A DNA stretch of 64,000 nt from Mycolicibacterium cosmeticum (GCF_000613185.1 NZ_CCBB010000001.1:372001-436000), one strand, 5' to 3'; counted from the first letter of the stretch, positions 17,473-26,354 are shown. Notes: generated by a model from the sequence alone, not told the origin. A program made the numbers and translations.

Positions 17473-18213
17473 ATGACTGCACTCGACGGCAAAGTGGCGT
17501 TGGTGACCGGGGCGTCCTCGGGATTGGGGGCGGCGACGGCGAAGGTGTTCGCCGAGCGGGGGGCGACGGTGTTCGGCATCGCCCGCGATACCGACCGGCT
17601 GGCCGAGGTGTTCGCCGAGGTGCCCGGCGGGCGGTACGCCTCGGTGGATATCGGTTCGGCCGCGGCGTGCCGCCAGGCCGTCGCCGACTGCGTGGCCGCG
17701 TTCGGGCGCCTGGACGTGTTGGCGAATGTGGCCGGCTTCCATCAGATGCGCCGCACCATCACGCTGACCGACGCCGAATGGGAGCACGATCTGGCCGTCA
17801 ACCTGAACGGACCGTTCTTCCTGTGCCGGGCCGCGCTGCCGCACCTGCTGGAGACCGGCGGCAATATCGTCAACGTCGCGTCCGTGGCCGGTGTCGAGGG
17901 TGAGGTCTATTCGGCGGGCTACTGCGCCGCCAAACACGGCCTGGTCGGGTTGACCCGGGCGCTGGCCGTGGAGTTCACCAAGGAGAAGGTGCGCATCAAC
18001 GCGGTGTGCCCGGGCGGGATGCTCACCCCGCAGGTGACCGACTTCGCCGCCCCGGACGACGCGGATTGGGAGCTGATCATGCGGATCGCCGCCCCGCGGG
18101 GTTTCATGGATCCCGTCGACGTCGCCAAGACCATCGCGTTCCTGGCCAGTGCGGACGCGGCGGCCATCCACGGCGCGGTGTACCGCGTCGACAACGGGAA
18201 GGGTGCGGACTAG
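17473..18213 (+). CDS. SDR-family oxidoreductase
   Basis: This 246-residue classical SDR has TGASSGLGAAT, NVAGFH (in place of NNAG), a catalytic Ser in NIVNVASVAGVEG, and YCAAKHGLVGLTRALAVEF, then VCPGGMLTP. The start is ATG 17473; frames further upstream lie inside the divergent secreted-protein gene. Its stop TAG overlaps the GTG of the repeat/Cys-rich protein gene (TAGTG), so the two are translationally coupled. The substrate is unknown. Confidence 0.88.
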   Translation: MTALDGKVALVTGASSGLGAATAKVFAERGATVFGIARDTDRLAEVFAEVPGGRYASVDIGSAAACRQAVADCVAAFGRLDVLANVAGFHQMRRTITLTDAEWEHDLAVNLNGPFFLCRAALPHLLETGGNIVNVASVAGVEGEVYSAGYCAAKHGLVGLTRALAVEFTKEKVRINAVCPGGMLTPQVTDFAAPDDADWELIMRIAAPRGFMDPVDVAKTIAFLASADAAAIHGAVYRVDNGKGAD

Positions 18214-18620
18214 TGGAAACCATTGCGCGCGAGGACGGTTCGATCGGCACGGTGGGCAGCGTGGCCGTCGAGGAGTCGCTGGCCACCGTCGGCAGCGCGG
18301 CGGTCGCCGGTTCGATCGCCACCGTCGGCAGCGCCGCGGTCGCCGGCTCCATTGCCACGGCGAACAGCGCGGGCGTGGCCGGCTCCATCGCCACCGGTGC
18401 CAGCGCCGGGGTGGCAGGCAGTATCGCCGTGTTCGGCAGCGCCTTCACCATCCTGTGTGCGGCCCTGGTCGGCTGCGCGTGCTGCGTGGCGTGCGTGGCC
18501 TGCCAGAAATGCCGGGCCTGCGTCGCCTGCGTGGCGTGCACCGACTGCGTGGGCTGCGTCGGCTGCGTCAACTGTTCGGGTCTGCGCGGTGCCGTCGGCC
18601 TGCGCGACGTGCACGCCTGA
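18213..18620 (+). CDS. 12-residue-repeat protein with C-terminal (CXX)11 cysteine array
   Basis: This 135-residue protein is coupled to the SDR by a TAGTG overlap. Residues 5-76 are six successive 12-residue units of the form AVAGSIATVGSA, with Ser strictly spaced at 10, 22, 34, 46, 58 and 70. A short hydrophobic bridge (FTILCAALVG) follows. Then from Cys91 to Cys121 a cysteine stands at every third position, eleven in a row (such as CVACVACQKCRACVAC), with three more at 82, 88 and 90. The repeat looks like a solenoid or membrane-apposed helix; the cysteine array could bind metal or be lipidated or cross-linked. No homologue of known function is recognised. Confidence 0.7.
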   Translation: METIAREDGSIGTVGSVAVEESLATVGSAAVAGSIATVGSAAVAGSIATANSAGVAGSIATGASAGVAGSIAVFGSAFTILCAALVGCACCVACVACQKCRACVACVACTDCVGCVGCVNCSGLRGAVGLRDVHA

Positions 18621-18623
18621 TTC

Positions 18624-20357
18624 CTACATCCCGCGCCGGCGGCCCATCAGCACCACCAGGCCCACCGCGCCGAGGCTGAGCACCGAGCAGGCCACCGCCG
18701 CCGCGATCAGGTAGACCTGGTTGCGGTCCAAGCCATTCGACGCCTCGGTGGTGTTGCCGGACACGAGCTGCATCCGGTAGTCGCCGGGCAGCGGCGCCTC
18801 GCGCGGTTCGTCGAGGCCGGGGAACTGCTGGGTGCGGTGTACCTCGAATTGCCTTTCGCCCGCGGCGGTTTGCGTCCAGACACCCCAGGCCGGGGTGACG
18901 CCGTCGAGCAGGACCTTGCGCTCGCCGTAGCGGGTGTCGTCGCCGACGTCGACGATGCGCTGCACGCGGAACGGTTCGTACACCGCCCGCGAATACCGCA
19001 CCTGGACGGGCACGTTGTCATAGCGCCACACCGGCGGCGGGGGCGGCGGCAGCGGCACCCCGACCGCGGGGATGAATCCACCGCCGAAGAAGCTGCCGAC
19101 AGCGACGTTGACGGCCGTGTTCAGCGCGTTGACCACCACCGCGGTGAAGCTGTAGGCGGCCAGCTCCGCGGCATACAGCACCACGCGCTGCAGCGGGTTG
19201 ATGGTCACGATCCGCGGCGAATTCTGGTACACGTACACGACGCGGACGGGGTCCCGGTAGGGGTTGAAGATGATCGGGCGGTAGTACTCGTCGTACTGCA
19301 CCCACTCCGGCCGCCACTGCCGCACCTTGCGGTCCCAGTCCAGGCCGTCGCTGCGCTCGCGCCCGAAGTCCGGCCGGTTCCAGTCAGGCCGGTCCCAGTC
19401 CCGGTCCCGGTCGTCATCACGATGAGTCACGTTGAGCGACACCGCGAGTGCGGCGATGTCCTGCTGCGGCGCCGGCTCGGGCTTCTGCTCGATCGGCTTG
19501 GCGTTGCGGGCCAGTTCGACATCCGCCTCGGGCGCCTCGAGTGTCTGCGGCCGCACGGTCTCGATGGGCCGGGCCGCCTTCGTGGCCGTCGACGAGGTCT
19601 CGGTCTCGGACGGCACACCGGTTACGGTGGGGGTGGCCGCCGCCTCCGCGGTCGCGGTGCTCGGGGCCGCCGGCGTGCTCGGGGTGGCCGGCGCCTCGGC
19701 GGGGGACGCGCTGACCGAACTGGAGGGAACGCTCGGGTCCACCGCCGGTGTCTCGGGCACCCGATCGACCGGCCGGTCCCCGGTGCTGCTGCGGGGTTGC
19801 GGGCTGGGATCGGCCGGTGTTTCGGTCGGGGTGGCCTTCGGCGTCGACGTCGGCGCGGCCGTCGTCGGTTCGGCGACCTTGGTGGTGGTCGTCGTGTCGG
19901 TGGTTGGCGTGTGGGTGGTCGGCGGCGCCGGGGTGGTCGTCGCGGCCTGTGGTGCCTTGGTGGTCGGCGTGGCGGTGGTCTGCGGCGCCGGCGGAGTTTG
20001 CACTTCGACGGTCGGCGTGGCCGTCGGTGTCGCGGCGGGCTTGGGTTGCACCGCCGGGGCCTGGGTCGGAGTCACCACTTCGGGGAGCGGCGCCGCCTTG
20101 GGTTCCGGTTGCGGTGCGGCCGTGGGCAATTGCGCCTCGCGGCCGCCCTCCTCGGATTTCGGGGCCTGCTGCTGCGGGGCCGCCGCTTCCGGCGCCTCGA
20201 CCACGGTCGTCGTCGGGGCCGCCGGATCGGCTTTGGTGTTGGGTGACGCCGCTGCGGGCGCCAGCCCCGAGATCAGCGCGGTCAACGAGATGACCAGGCT
20301 CGACGCCACACCGGCGACAACGTTTCGCCGGGGGAACAGTTCACGCGTTGCACGCAC
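18624..20357 (-). CDS. Large Pro/Thr-rich cell-envelope protein with C-terminal anchor
   Basis: Starting at GTG 20357 with AAAGGAG upstream, this 577-residue protein has a signal sequence (VVAGVASSLVISLTALISGLAPAAA). A low-complexity Pro/Thr/Ala/Glu region of about 250 residues follows, then a charged Asp/Arg segment (HRDDDRDRDWDRPDWNRPD) and a folded domain of about 200 residues (from WVQYDEYYRPIIFNPYRDP). A C-terminal membrane helix ends in GRRRGM, giving a type-I-like anchor. No sortase motif is evident. It is probably a surface-exposed, possibly O-mannosylated protein; similar proteins occur in mycobacteria without assigned function. Confidence 0.8.
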   Translation of the reverse strand: MRATRELFPRRNVVAGVASSLVISLTALISGLAPAAASPNTKADPAAPTTTVVEAPEAAAPQQQAPKSEEGGREAQLPTAAPQPEPKAAPLPEVVTPTQAPAVQPKPAATPTATPTVEVQTPPAPQTTATPTTKAPQAATTTPAPPTTHTPTTDTTTTTKVAEPTTAAPTSTPKATPTETPADPSPQPRSSTGDRPVDRVPETPAVDPSVPSSSVSASPAEAPATPSTPAAPSTATAEAAATPTVTGVPSETETSSTATKAARPIETVRPQTLEAPEADVELARNAKPIEQKPEPAPQQDIAALAVSLNVTHRDDDRDRDWDRPDWNRPDFGRERSDGLDWDRKVRQWRPEWVQYDEYYRPIIFNPYRDPVRVVYVYQNSPRIVTINPLQRVVLYAAELAAYSFTAVVVNALNTAVNVAVGSFFGGGFIPAVGVPLPPPPPPVWRYDNVPVQVRYSRAVYEPFRVQRIVDVGDDTRYGERKVLLDGVTPAWGVWTQTAAGERQFEVHRTQQFPGLDEPREAPLPGDYRMQLVSGNTTEASNGLDRNQVYLIAAAVACSVLSLGAVGLVVLMGRRRGM

Positions 20358-20474
20358 CGTGCATCCACTCCTTTGAAGGTCCAAGGAGCGTGGCATCCAG
20401 CCACTGCTGCCAAGTTGCAGCCATCTCCCCCGACACTGGCCCCGGGCCAGCAGCTGTCTCGCATGGTTCATCGC

Positions 20475-20552
20475 CACAACGCCGGAGGCGTTACAGGGGC
20501 CACAACGCCGGAGGCGTTACAGAGGCCTGAGCGCCGGATGCGTTACAGGTGC
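20475..20552. repeat. Three tandem 26-bp units, each centred on a palindrome
   Basis: Units at 20475-20500, 20501-20526 and 20527-20552. Units 1 and 2 are nearly identical and both contain the perfect inverted repeat AACGCC-GGA-GGCGTT; unit 3 is diverged (AGCGCC-GGA-TGCGTT). They lie in the 238-bp gap between the divergent envelope-protein gene (start 20357) and the purine permease gene (start 20596), ending 43 bp before the permease start. They could be an operator array for a dimeric regulator or a copy of a dispersed mycobacterial repeat. Confidence 0.8.
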
Positions 20553-20595
20553 CCGCCTGCCCGCGGCGCGGGCCGGGTGCCTTTAAGGTCGTACC

Positions 20596-22008
20596 GTGAA
20601 CCGGCTGGACCGCTTCTTCGATATCAGTGCCCGTGGCTCGAGCGTCGCCGCCGAACTGCGTGGTGGCGTCGTCACCTTCATCGCGATGGCCTACATCATC
20701 GTGCTGAACCCGATCATCCTGTCCGGCGGCGCCGACGTCACCGGCACCAAACTGGGCTTCACCCAGGTGTCGGCGGTGACGTCGCTGGCCGCCGGGGTGA
20801 TGACCATCCTGTTCGGGGTGATCGCCCGGTTGCCGTTCGCATTCGCGGCCGGCCTGGGCATCAACTCGTTCCTGGCGTCGTCGGTGGTGGGTTCGCTCAC
20901 CTGGCCCGAGGCGATGGGCCTGGTGGTGATCAACGGCCTGATCATCGTGCTACTCGCGGTCACCGGGCTGCGCAGGCTGATCTTCGACGCCGTGCCGATG
21001 CCCTTGAAACTGGCGATCACCGCCGGGATCGGCTTGTTCATCCTGTTCATCGGCCTGGTCGACGCCGGGTTCGTGGCGTCCACCGGCGGGCCGTCGCCGC
21101 CGGTGGGGCTGGGCGGGCATGGTGCCGGCTCCATCACCAGCATCCCGACCGTGGTGTTCGCCTTCACGCTGCTGGTCACCGGCATCCTGGTGGCCCGCAA
21201 GGTGCGCGGCGGCATTCTCATCGGACTGATCATCGGCACGGTGGTCGCCGTCGTCATCGAGGCCATCTGGCATCTGGGGTCGGCCCAGGAGAAGGCCGGC
21301 GGCTGGGGGCTGTCCGTGCCCACCCTGCAGGGGGCACCGTTCTCGCTTCCGGATCTGTCCCTGGTCGGCGCGTTCAGCCTGGACAGTTTCGGCCGGATCG
21401 GCATCCTGGCCGCCGTCATGCTGGTGTTCACGCTGGTGTTCACCAACTTCTTCGACGCGATGGGCACCTTCACCGGGCTGTCCCGGCAGGCCGGGGTCGC
21501 CGATGCCCAAGGCAACTTCCCGCGGCTGCAGTCCGCGTTGGTCGTCGAGGGCGCCGGCGCGGTGGTCGGCGGCGCGGTCTCGGCCTCGTCCAACACCGTC
21601 TTCATCGAATCCGGCACCGGCATCGGGGAAGGCGCCCGCACGGGGCTGGCCAGCCTGGTCACCGGCGGGTTGTTCCTCGCCGCAATGTTTCTCACGCCGC
21701 TGGCGGCCATCGTGCCGTCAGAGGTCGCGGCCGCCGCACTGGTGATCGTCGGCGCCATGATGGCCTCGCACCTGCGCGAGATCGACCTGGCCGATTTCTC
21801 GATCGCGCTGCCGGTGGTGCTCACCGTCGCGGTCATGCCGCTGAGCTATTCGATCGCCAACGGCATCGGCGTCGGATTCATCTCGTGGGCGGTGGTGCGG
21901 ACCGCGGCCGGTAAGGGCCGCGAAATCAGCCCGCTGTTGTGGATCGTGGCTGCCGGCTTCCTGCTGTACTTCGCCCGCGGCTGGATCGACACGCTGATCG
22001 GGGTCTGA
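20596..22008 (+). CDS. NCS2-family purine permease (adenine/guanine/hypoxanthine type)
   Basis: This 470-residue polytopic membrane protein of about 12-14 helices starts at GTG 20596. It shows the AzgA/PbuG-type signatures: an N-terminal LRGGVVTFIAMAYIIVLNP, FAAGLGINSF, the NFFDAMGTFTGLSRQAG block, and the late SASSNTVFIESGTGIGEG motif. The family imports purine bases by proton symport. The tandem palindromic repeats just upstream may control it. Its 3' end is overlapped by an antisense frame of the next gene. Confidence 0.92.
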   Translation: MNRLDRFFDISARGSSVAAELRGGVVTFIAMAYIIVLNPIILSGGADVTGTKLGFTQVSAVTSLAAGVMTILFGVIARLPFAFAAGLGINSFLASSVVGSLTWPEAMGLVVINGLIIVLLAVTGLRRLIFDAVPMPLKLAITAGIGLFILFIGLVDAGFVASTGGPSPPVGLGGHGAGSITSIPTVVFAFTLLVTGILVARKVRGGILIGLIIGTVVAVVIEAIWHLGSAQEKAGGWGLSVPTLQGAPFSLPDLSLVGAFSLDSFGRIGILAAVMLVFTLVFTNFFDAMGTFTGLSRQAGVADAQGNFPRLQSALVVEGAGAVVGGAVSASSNTVFIESGTGIGEGARTGLASLVTGGLFLAAMFLTPLAAIVPSEVAAAALVIVGAMMASHLREIDLADFSIALPVVLTVAVMPLSYSIANGIGVGFISWAVVRTAAGKGREISPLLWIVAAGFLLYFARGWIDTLIGV

Positions 22009-22359
22009 CGACCGGGTCTTGAGGTACAGGCCCACCGTCGCCGCGGCGACCTCCGCCATGGCCAGTGCCGTGGCCCAGCCCATCGGGGCCGGTGACGGCG
22101 TGCCGACGCCGCCACCATGATGGTGACCCATCGGGAGGTGCACGGCGATCATTGCCAGGTTCATCAGGGCGACGGTCAGCCAGATCCGGATCGTGTCGTG
22201 CCGCCACAGCTCCCAGGCGCAGGACGCGCAGCCGCCGATCATCAGCACCGTCAGGACGCTCGGCGCAGCGCCTACCGACAAACCGTGCACCACCGCCGAA
22301 CCCAGCGCCAACGTCGCGCAGGTCCGCCGCCCGGTGACGCCCAACGTGGTGGCCAACAC
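21718..22359 (-). CDS. Small polytopic membrane protein with His-rich loop; 3' end uncertain
   Basis: From GTG 22359 the first 117 or so codons (22359 to about 22009) encode four predicted membrane helices and a HLPMGHHHGGGVG loop, and look like a real mycobacterial integral membrane protein. No stop follows, so the frame continues about 97 codons antisense to the purine permease as charged low-complexity sequence (DPDQRVDPAAGEVQQEAG onward). Either the gene truly overlaps its neighbour by about 290 bp or a stop has been lost by frameshift. The His cluster hints at metal binding, but the function is unknown. Confidence 0.55.
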   Translation of the reverse strand: MLATTLGVTGRRTCATLALGSAVVHGLSVGAAPSVLTVLMIGGCASCAWELWRHDTIRIWLTVALMNLAMIAVHLPMGHHHGGGVGTPSPAPMGWATALAMAEVAAATVGLYLKTRSSDPDQRVDPAAGEVQQEAGSHDPQQRADFAALTGRGPHHRPRDESDADAVGDRIAQRHDRDGEHHRQRDREIGQVDLAQVRGHHGADDHQCGGRDL

Positions 22360-22407
22360 GGGTGTATAGACCCCGGCGGCGCACCGAATTCATCCCTGCC
22401 GCCGGGA

Positions 22408-23088
22408 TCACCCGATCGAGCGCGGTAACCGCCCGGTCAGGGCGCCGAGCCGCGCGGCCTCCTCCGCCGTCGGGGCGCGCCGGCCGGTGCCGACCAACAG
22501 GGCTGAGGCGTCACCGAGCGCCGAGGGCAGCACGGTGCCGGTCAGCTCCTCGAAGATGCGCCGCGAGTGCCGCAGCGCCGCCGGCGACGGGCCGCTCACC
22601 GTATCCAGCCGCGCCCCCAGATCCAGGTGATGCACCGTCCACTCGAAGACGTAGGCGGACAGATAGTCCGCAACGGTGAGCACCTCTCCGCGGGTCTGCA
22701 CCCGGCCGGCGGGATCGGCGAGCCCGGCGGCCCGCCCCGCGGCGGCCCCCACGTCGTCGAGGTGAAAGGTCAGCAGCCGGTGGTCCTGGTAGGCCGCAGC
22801 AAGCCGGACGGTCAGCGCGTCGAGCGGATCGTCGCCGTCCGGTGGCGTCTCGGCGGCGGTCCAGTACGTTACCGCATCCCGGGTCGGTGCCTGATCGGTC
22901 GGCGTGGCCAGGGTGATCAGGACGTCTTGGGCGTCGATGATCAGGTGGCACACCAGGTCACGGACCAGCCAGCCGGTGCAGCCGGATCGTCGCTCGAAGT
23001 CCTCCGGACCGAGTTCGCTGACGGCAGCACGTAATTGCGTCCACGAGTGCGTGAAGAGCTGCACTACCGCGGGCGCTCCGACGCTCAT
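22408..23088 (-). CDS. Mycothiol-dependent maleylpyruvate isomerase/DinB-like protein
   Basis: This 226-residue protein has the four-helix DinB/MDMPI_N fold. The N-terminal segment FTHSWTQLRAAVSELGPEDF, the CTGWLVRDLVCHLIIDAQDV helix (metal His), and a third His in VFEWTVHHLDLGARLD provide the usual three-His metal site. Members are mycothiol-dependent isomerases or transferases that detoxify or process electrophiles. The specific substrate is unknown. The gene is divergent from the P450 fusion gene, with about 125 bp between starts. Confidence 0.83.
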   Translation of the reverse strand: MSVGAPAVVQLFTHSWTQLRAAVSELGPEDFERRSGCTGWLVRDLVCHLIIDAQDVLITLATPTDQAPTRDAVTYWTAAETPPDGDDPLDALTVRLAAAYQDHRLLTFHLDDVGAAAGRAAGLADPAGRVQTRGEVLTVADYLSAYVFEWTVHHLDLGARLDTVSGPSPAALRHSRRIFEELTGTVLPSALGDASALLVGTGRRAPTAEEAARLGALTGRLPRSIG

Positions 23089-23213
23089 GCTTTGCCGGCG
23101 ATTCTGTGCGCACGCAACGACGCCGTCATGCCGACGATAGTAGCGCCAGCAGGGGGCCCGCCGGCGTCGAAGATCCGCTCCGCCGATGGCTTTTCGCGCC
23201 TATGCTGCCCGGC

Positions 23214-26200
23214 ATGCCCGACTTCGCACCGTCCCTGGCCCCCGAGCTGGCGGACGTGCCGTCCGCCGACGGGGCGCTGCCCGGCCCGGCCGACCTTGCC
23301 GGACGGCCCTACGCATTGCCGGTGGACATCCTCGGCGAACTGCACGGGCCGATTTTCTACGCCGACTACAGCGGTTTCCGCAAGCTCTACGTGTGCTCGC
23401 CGGAGTTGGTCGAGGAGCTGTGCGACGAGGCGCGGTTCGCCAAGAATCTGACCCCGTCGCTGGCCAGAGTGCGGCCGTTGGCCGGTGACGGATTGTTCAC
23501 CGCGTTCCATGGCGAGCCGAATTGGCAGAAGGCACACGATGTTCTCCTGCCGGGCTTCAGCTATGCCGGACTGCGCAACTACCACTCGGCGATGCTCGAT
23601 ATCAACTCCCGGATGATCGAGCGCTGGGATGCCCGAGCCGGCCGTCAACCCGTGGACGTCTCGGGTGATCTGCAGAAGCTGGCCATGGACACCGTCGCGC
23701 TGGCCGGCTTCGGGGCCCGGTTCGAGTCGTACGACCACGAGGGCCTGGCACCCATCCCGCAGAGTTTCACCGATGCCCTCGGCGAACTCGGAAAGGGCGC
23801 TACGACACCGCGATTCGAGGCCGAGCGGGCCACGCTGATGGCGTACTTCGACGAGCTGATCGCCGGGCATCGCGCGGGCCGCGGCGACGGTGCCGACGAC
23901 CTGCTGTATCTGATGCTCGGCGATCCGGGGCTGGACGAGCCGAACATCCGCAACCAGATCATGACGTTCCTGATCGCCGGTCAGCTGACCACATCCGAGC
24001 TGATGCCCAACACCCTCTACAACCTGGTGCACCACCCCGCGGTGCTGGCCCGGGTACGCGCCGAGGCCGACAGCGTCTTCGGCGCGGACGACGACCACCT
24101 GCCCGGCTACGACGACATCGGTAAGTTCAGCTTCCTGCGGCAGGTCATCAACGAGACGTTGCGGTTGTCCCCGCCGGTTCTCAGCTTCGACCGGATGGCG
24201 TTGGCGGACACCGTCATCGGTGGTACTTACCCGGTCAAGCGGGGCGAGGCGGTCACGGTGTTGACCGGGGCTCTGCACCGGCATCCGGCGTGGGGTGACA
24301 ACGTCGAGATGTTCGATCCGGACCGGTTCGAGACGGACACCGCGGCCGCACGCTCGACGGCGTTGTTCAAGCCATTCGGCACCGGCGCGCGGTCGTGTAT
24401 CGGCCGGCAGTTCGCGCTGCACGAGGCGACGATGGCCATCGCCCGGATCGTGCACCGCTACCGGCTTCTCGACACCGAGCATTACGTATTGCGCTGGGAC
24501 GGACCGCTGAGCCGCCGCCCGGCCGGCTTCCGCCTGGATCTCCTGCGCCGCACCCCCGCCGACCGTCAGATCACCACACCGAATCCGGTCAGCGCCAACC
24601 AGACACCGGCCGCCCCGGTGCGCGCCCTGAAGGCCGGCACCACCTTGGCCGTCCTGCACGGCTCGAATCTGGGCACCTGCCGGGCCCTGGCCAAGCAGCT
24701 GGCCGAGGAGGCCGGCGATATCGGCTGCGCGGCAACCGTCGGCCCGCTCGACGACGCCACCGGCGGTCTGCCGAAGGCCGATGCGGTGGTGATCGTGGCG
24801 TCGTCCTACAACGGGCAGCCCACCGATGACGCGCGCGAATTCCTGTCCTGGCTCACCGATCCGGATGCCACCCTGGGCGGGAGCCCGTTGTTCGCGGTGC
24901 TCGGCGTCGGTGACCACAATTGGGCGGACACCTATCAAGCGGTGCCGAAGCGGATCGACGAACGCCTGGCCGCATTGGGCGCCACCCGGCTGGTTCCACT
25001 CGCCGCGGCCGACACCTCCGGCGACCTGACCGGAACGCTGGAAGAGTTCTCTGCGGCACTGTGGTCGGCGTTGTCCCAGCGGTTCGGTGACCCGGACGCG
25101 GTCGCGGTGACCGATACCGAGGAGCCGCTCTACGATCTGCACCTCATCGTCGGCCCCGTCACCGCCGCCATCGACGGCCGGTTCGCCGTGGCACCGATGA
25201 CGGTGCTGGAGAACACCGAACTGGTCAGCGATCAGAATGCGCTGGGGCAGGCGAAACACTTCGTCCGCATCGCCCTGCCCGACGACGTCGAGTACCACAC
25301 CGGAGACCACCTGACCGTCCTGGCCGACAATCCGCCCGAGCTGGTCGACATGGTGCTCGAACAACTCGGCATCGATCCCGCCCTGCGGCTGTCGATCAAC
25401 CCTCGCCGCACGTCACGACGGCTCATCGCGCTCGACCGCGAGGTCAGCGTGCGGGAGCTACTGACCCATTTCGTCGAACTGCGCAAGCCCGCCACCCGCA
25501 GCCAGCTGCGCAAGCTTGCCGCGGTGAACCCGTGCGCCCCCGAGCGGCAACGCCTGGAAGCGTTGGCCGAGTCGGCCGAGCCGTGTGCGCTCAGCCCCAT
25601 CGAATGCCTGCTGGAATTCCCGGCGTGCGCCGTCACCGGAGCGGATCTGCTGGAGCTGCTGGAGCCGATGACGCCGCGGCACTACTCCATCGCCTCGTCC
25701 TCGCTGCTGTCCCCGAAGGTCGTCGCCCTGGTGGTCAGTGTGCTCGACGCGCCGGCCCGGTCCGGGCGCGGGCTGTTCAAGGGCGTGGCGTCGAACCATC
25801 TGGCCGCGCTGGGCCCGGGAGCGCAGATCCGCGCCAGGGTCGACCAGGCCCGGCAGGCGTTCCGGGCCGGTGCCGATCCGGCGAAGAACGTCATCCTGGT
25901 GAGCGCGGGCACCGGTGTCGCACCGTTCCGCGGCTTTCTCGGTGACCGGCTCGCGGCTCGGCAGGCCGGCGCCCCGTACGCACCGGCGTTGTGTTTCTTC
26001 GGTGTTCGCGACCCCGATGTCGACTACATCTTCCGTGACCAGTTCGACCTCGCCGAGGATCTGGGGATCGTCCGGATGCGGCCGGCCTTCTCCAGGGCGC
26101 CGCAGAACGGGGTCCGCTACGTGCAGGACCGGATCACCGCGGACGCCGACGACGTGTGGGCGCTGCTCGGCGACCCGGCCAAGGACACCCACGTGTACGT

Positions 26201-26354
26201 CTGCGGTGACGGTGCCAGGATGGCCCCGTCGGTGCGGCAGGCGTTCCTCGACATCTATTGCGCCCGGACCGGGGCCGACGAGGATCAGGCCCGCGACTGG
26301 CTGATCGGCCTGGTCGAATCGGACCGCTACGTCGAGGACGTCTGGGCGGGTTGA
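23214..26354 (+). CDS. Self-sufficient cytochrome P450-reductase fusion (CYP102/P450 BM3 type)
   Basis: This fusion of about 1,046 residues (ATG 23214; ATG 23202 also possible) has an N-terminal P450 domain followed by a diflavin reductase, as in P450 BM3. Visible motifs are NWQKAHDVLLPGFS, the K-helix ETLR, the heme loop FGTGARSCIGRQFALHEAT (Cys395), the FMN-domain HGSNLGT and SSYNGQP, the FAD motif RHYSIASS, the NADP motif SAGTGVAPFRGF and the terminal RYVEDVWAG. In the I-helix the usual acid-alcohol pair (AGHETTS in BM3) is AGQLTTS, so Leu258 replaces Glu while Thr259 is kept. It would hydroxylate fatty acids or similar lipids with NADPH and O2. Confidence 0.93.
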   Translation: MPDFAPSLAPELADVPSADGALPGPADLAGRPYALPVDILGELHGPIFYADYSGFRKLYVCSPELVEELCDEARFAKNLTPSLARVRPLAGDGLFTAFHGEPNWQKAHDVLLPGFSYAGLRNYHSAMLDINSRMIERWDARAGRQPVDVSGDLQKLAMDTVALAGFGARFESYDHEGLAPIPQSFTDALGELGKGATTPRFEAERATLMAYFDELIAGHRAGRGDGADDLLYLMLGDPGLDEPNIRNQIMTFLIAGQLTTSELMPNTLYNLVHHPAVLARVRAEADSVFGADDDHLPGYDDIGKFSFLRQVINETLRLSPPVLSFDRMALADTVIGGTYPVKRGEAVTVLTGALHRHPAWGDNVEMFDPDRFETDTAAARSTALFKPFGTGARSCIGRQFALHEATMAIARIVHRYRLLDTEHYVLRWDGPLSRRPAGFRLDLLRRTPADRQITTPNPVSANQTPAAPVRALKAGTTLAVLHGSNLGTCRALAKQLAEEAGDIGCAATVGPLDDATGGLPKADAVVIVASSYNGQPTDDAREFLSWLTDPDATLGGSPLFAVLGVGDHNWADTYQAVPKRIDERLAALGATRLVPLAAADTSGDLTGTLEEFSAALWSALSQRFGDPDAVAVTDTEEPLYDLHLIVGPVTAAIDGRFAVAPMTVLENTELVSDQNALGQAKHFVRIALPDDVEYHTGDHLTVLADNPPELVDMVLEQLGIDPALRLSINPRRTSRRLIALDREVSVRELLTHFVELRKPATRSQLRKLAAVNPCAPERQRLEALAESAEPCALSPIECLLEFPACAVTGADLLELLEPMTPRHYSIASSSLLSPKVVALVVSVLDAPARSGRGLFKGVASNHLAALGPGAQIRARVDQARQAFRAGADPAKNVILVSAGTGVAPFRGFLGDRLAARQAGAPYAPALCFFGVRDPDVDYIFRDQFDLAEDLGIVRMRPAFSRAPQNGVRYVQDRITADADDVWALLGDPAKDTHVYVCGDGARMAPSVRQAFLDIYCARTGADEDQARDWLIGLVESDRYVEDVWAG

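Noticed and set aside
18210-18614. A 134-codon antisense frame over the repeat/Cys-rich gene
   Set aside because: Its regularity mirrors the 36-bp repeats on the other strand; the plus-strand frame is coupled to the SDR gene and gives the ordered Cys array.
20475-20552. Tandem repeats considered as a CRISPR array
   Set aside because: The units are contiguous with no spacers and there are no cas genes.
23085-25364. A 759-codon open frame on the minus strand, and similar long ones at 1943-3610 and 28387-30558
   Set aside because: They lie antisense to well-supported genes, are rich in Gln/His/Arg/Gly as expected from high-GC shadow frames, and have no domain.
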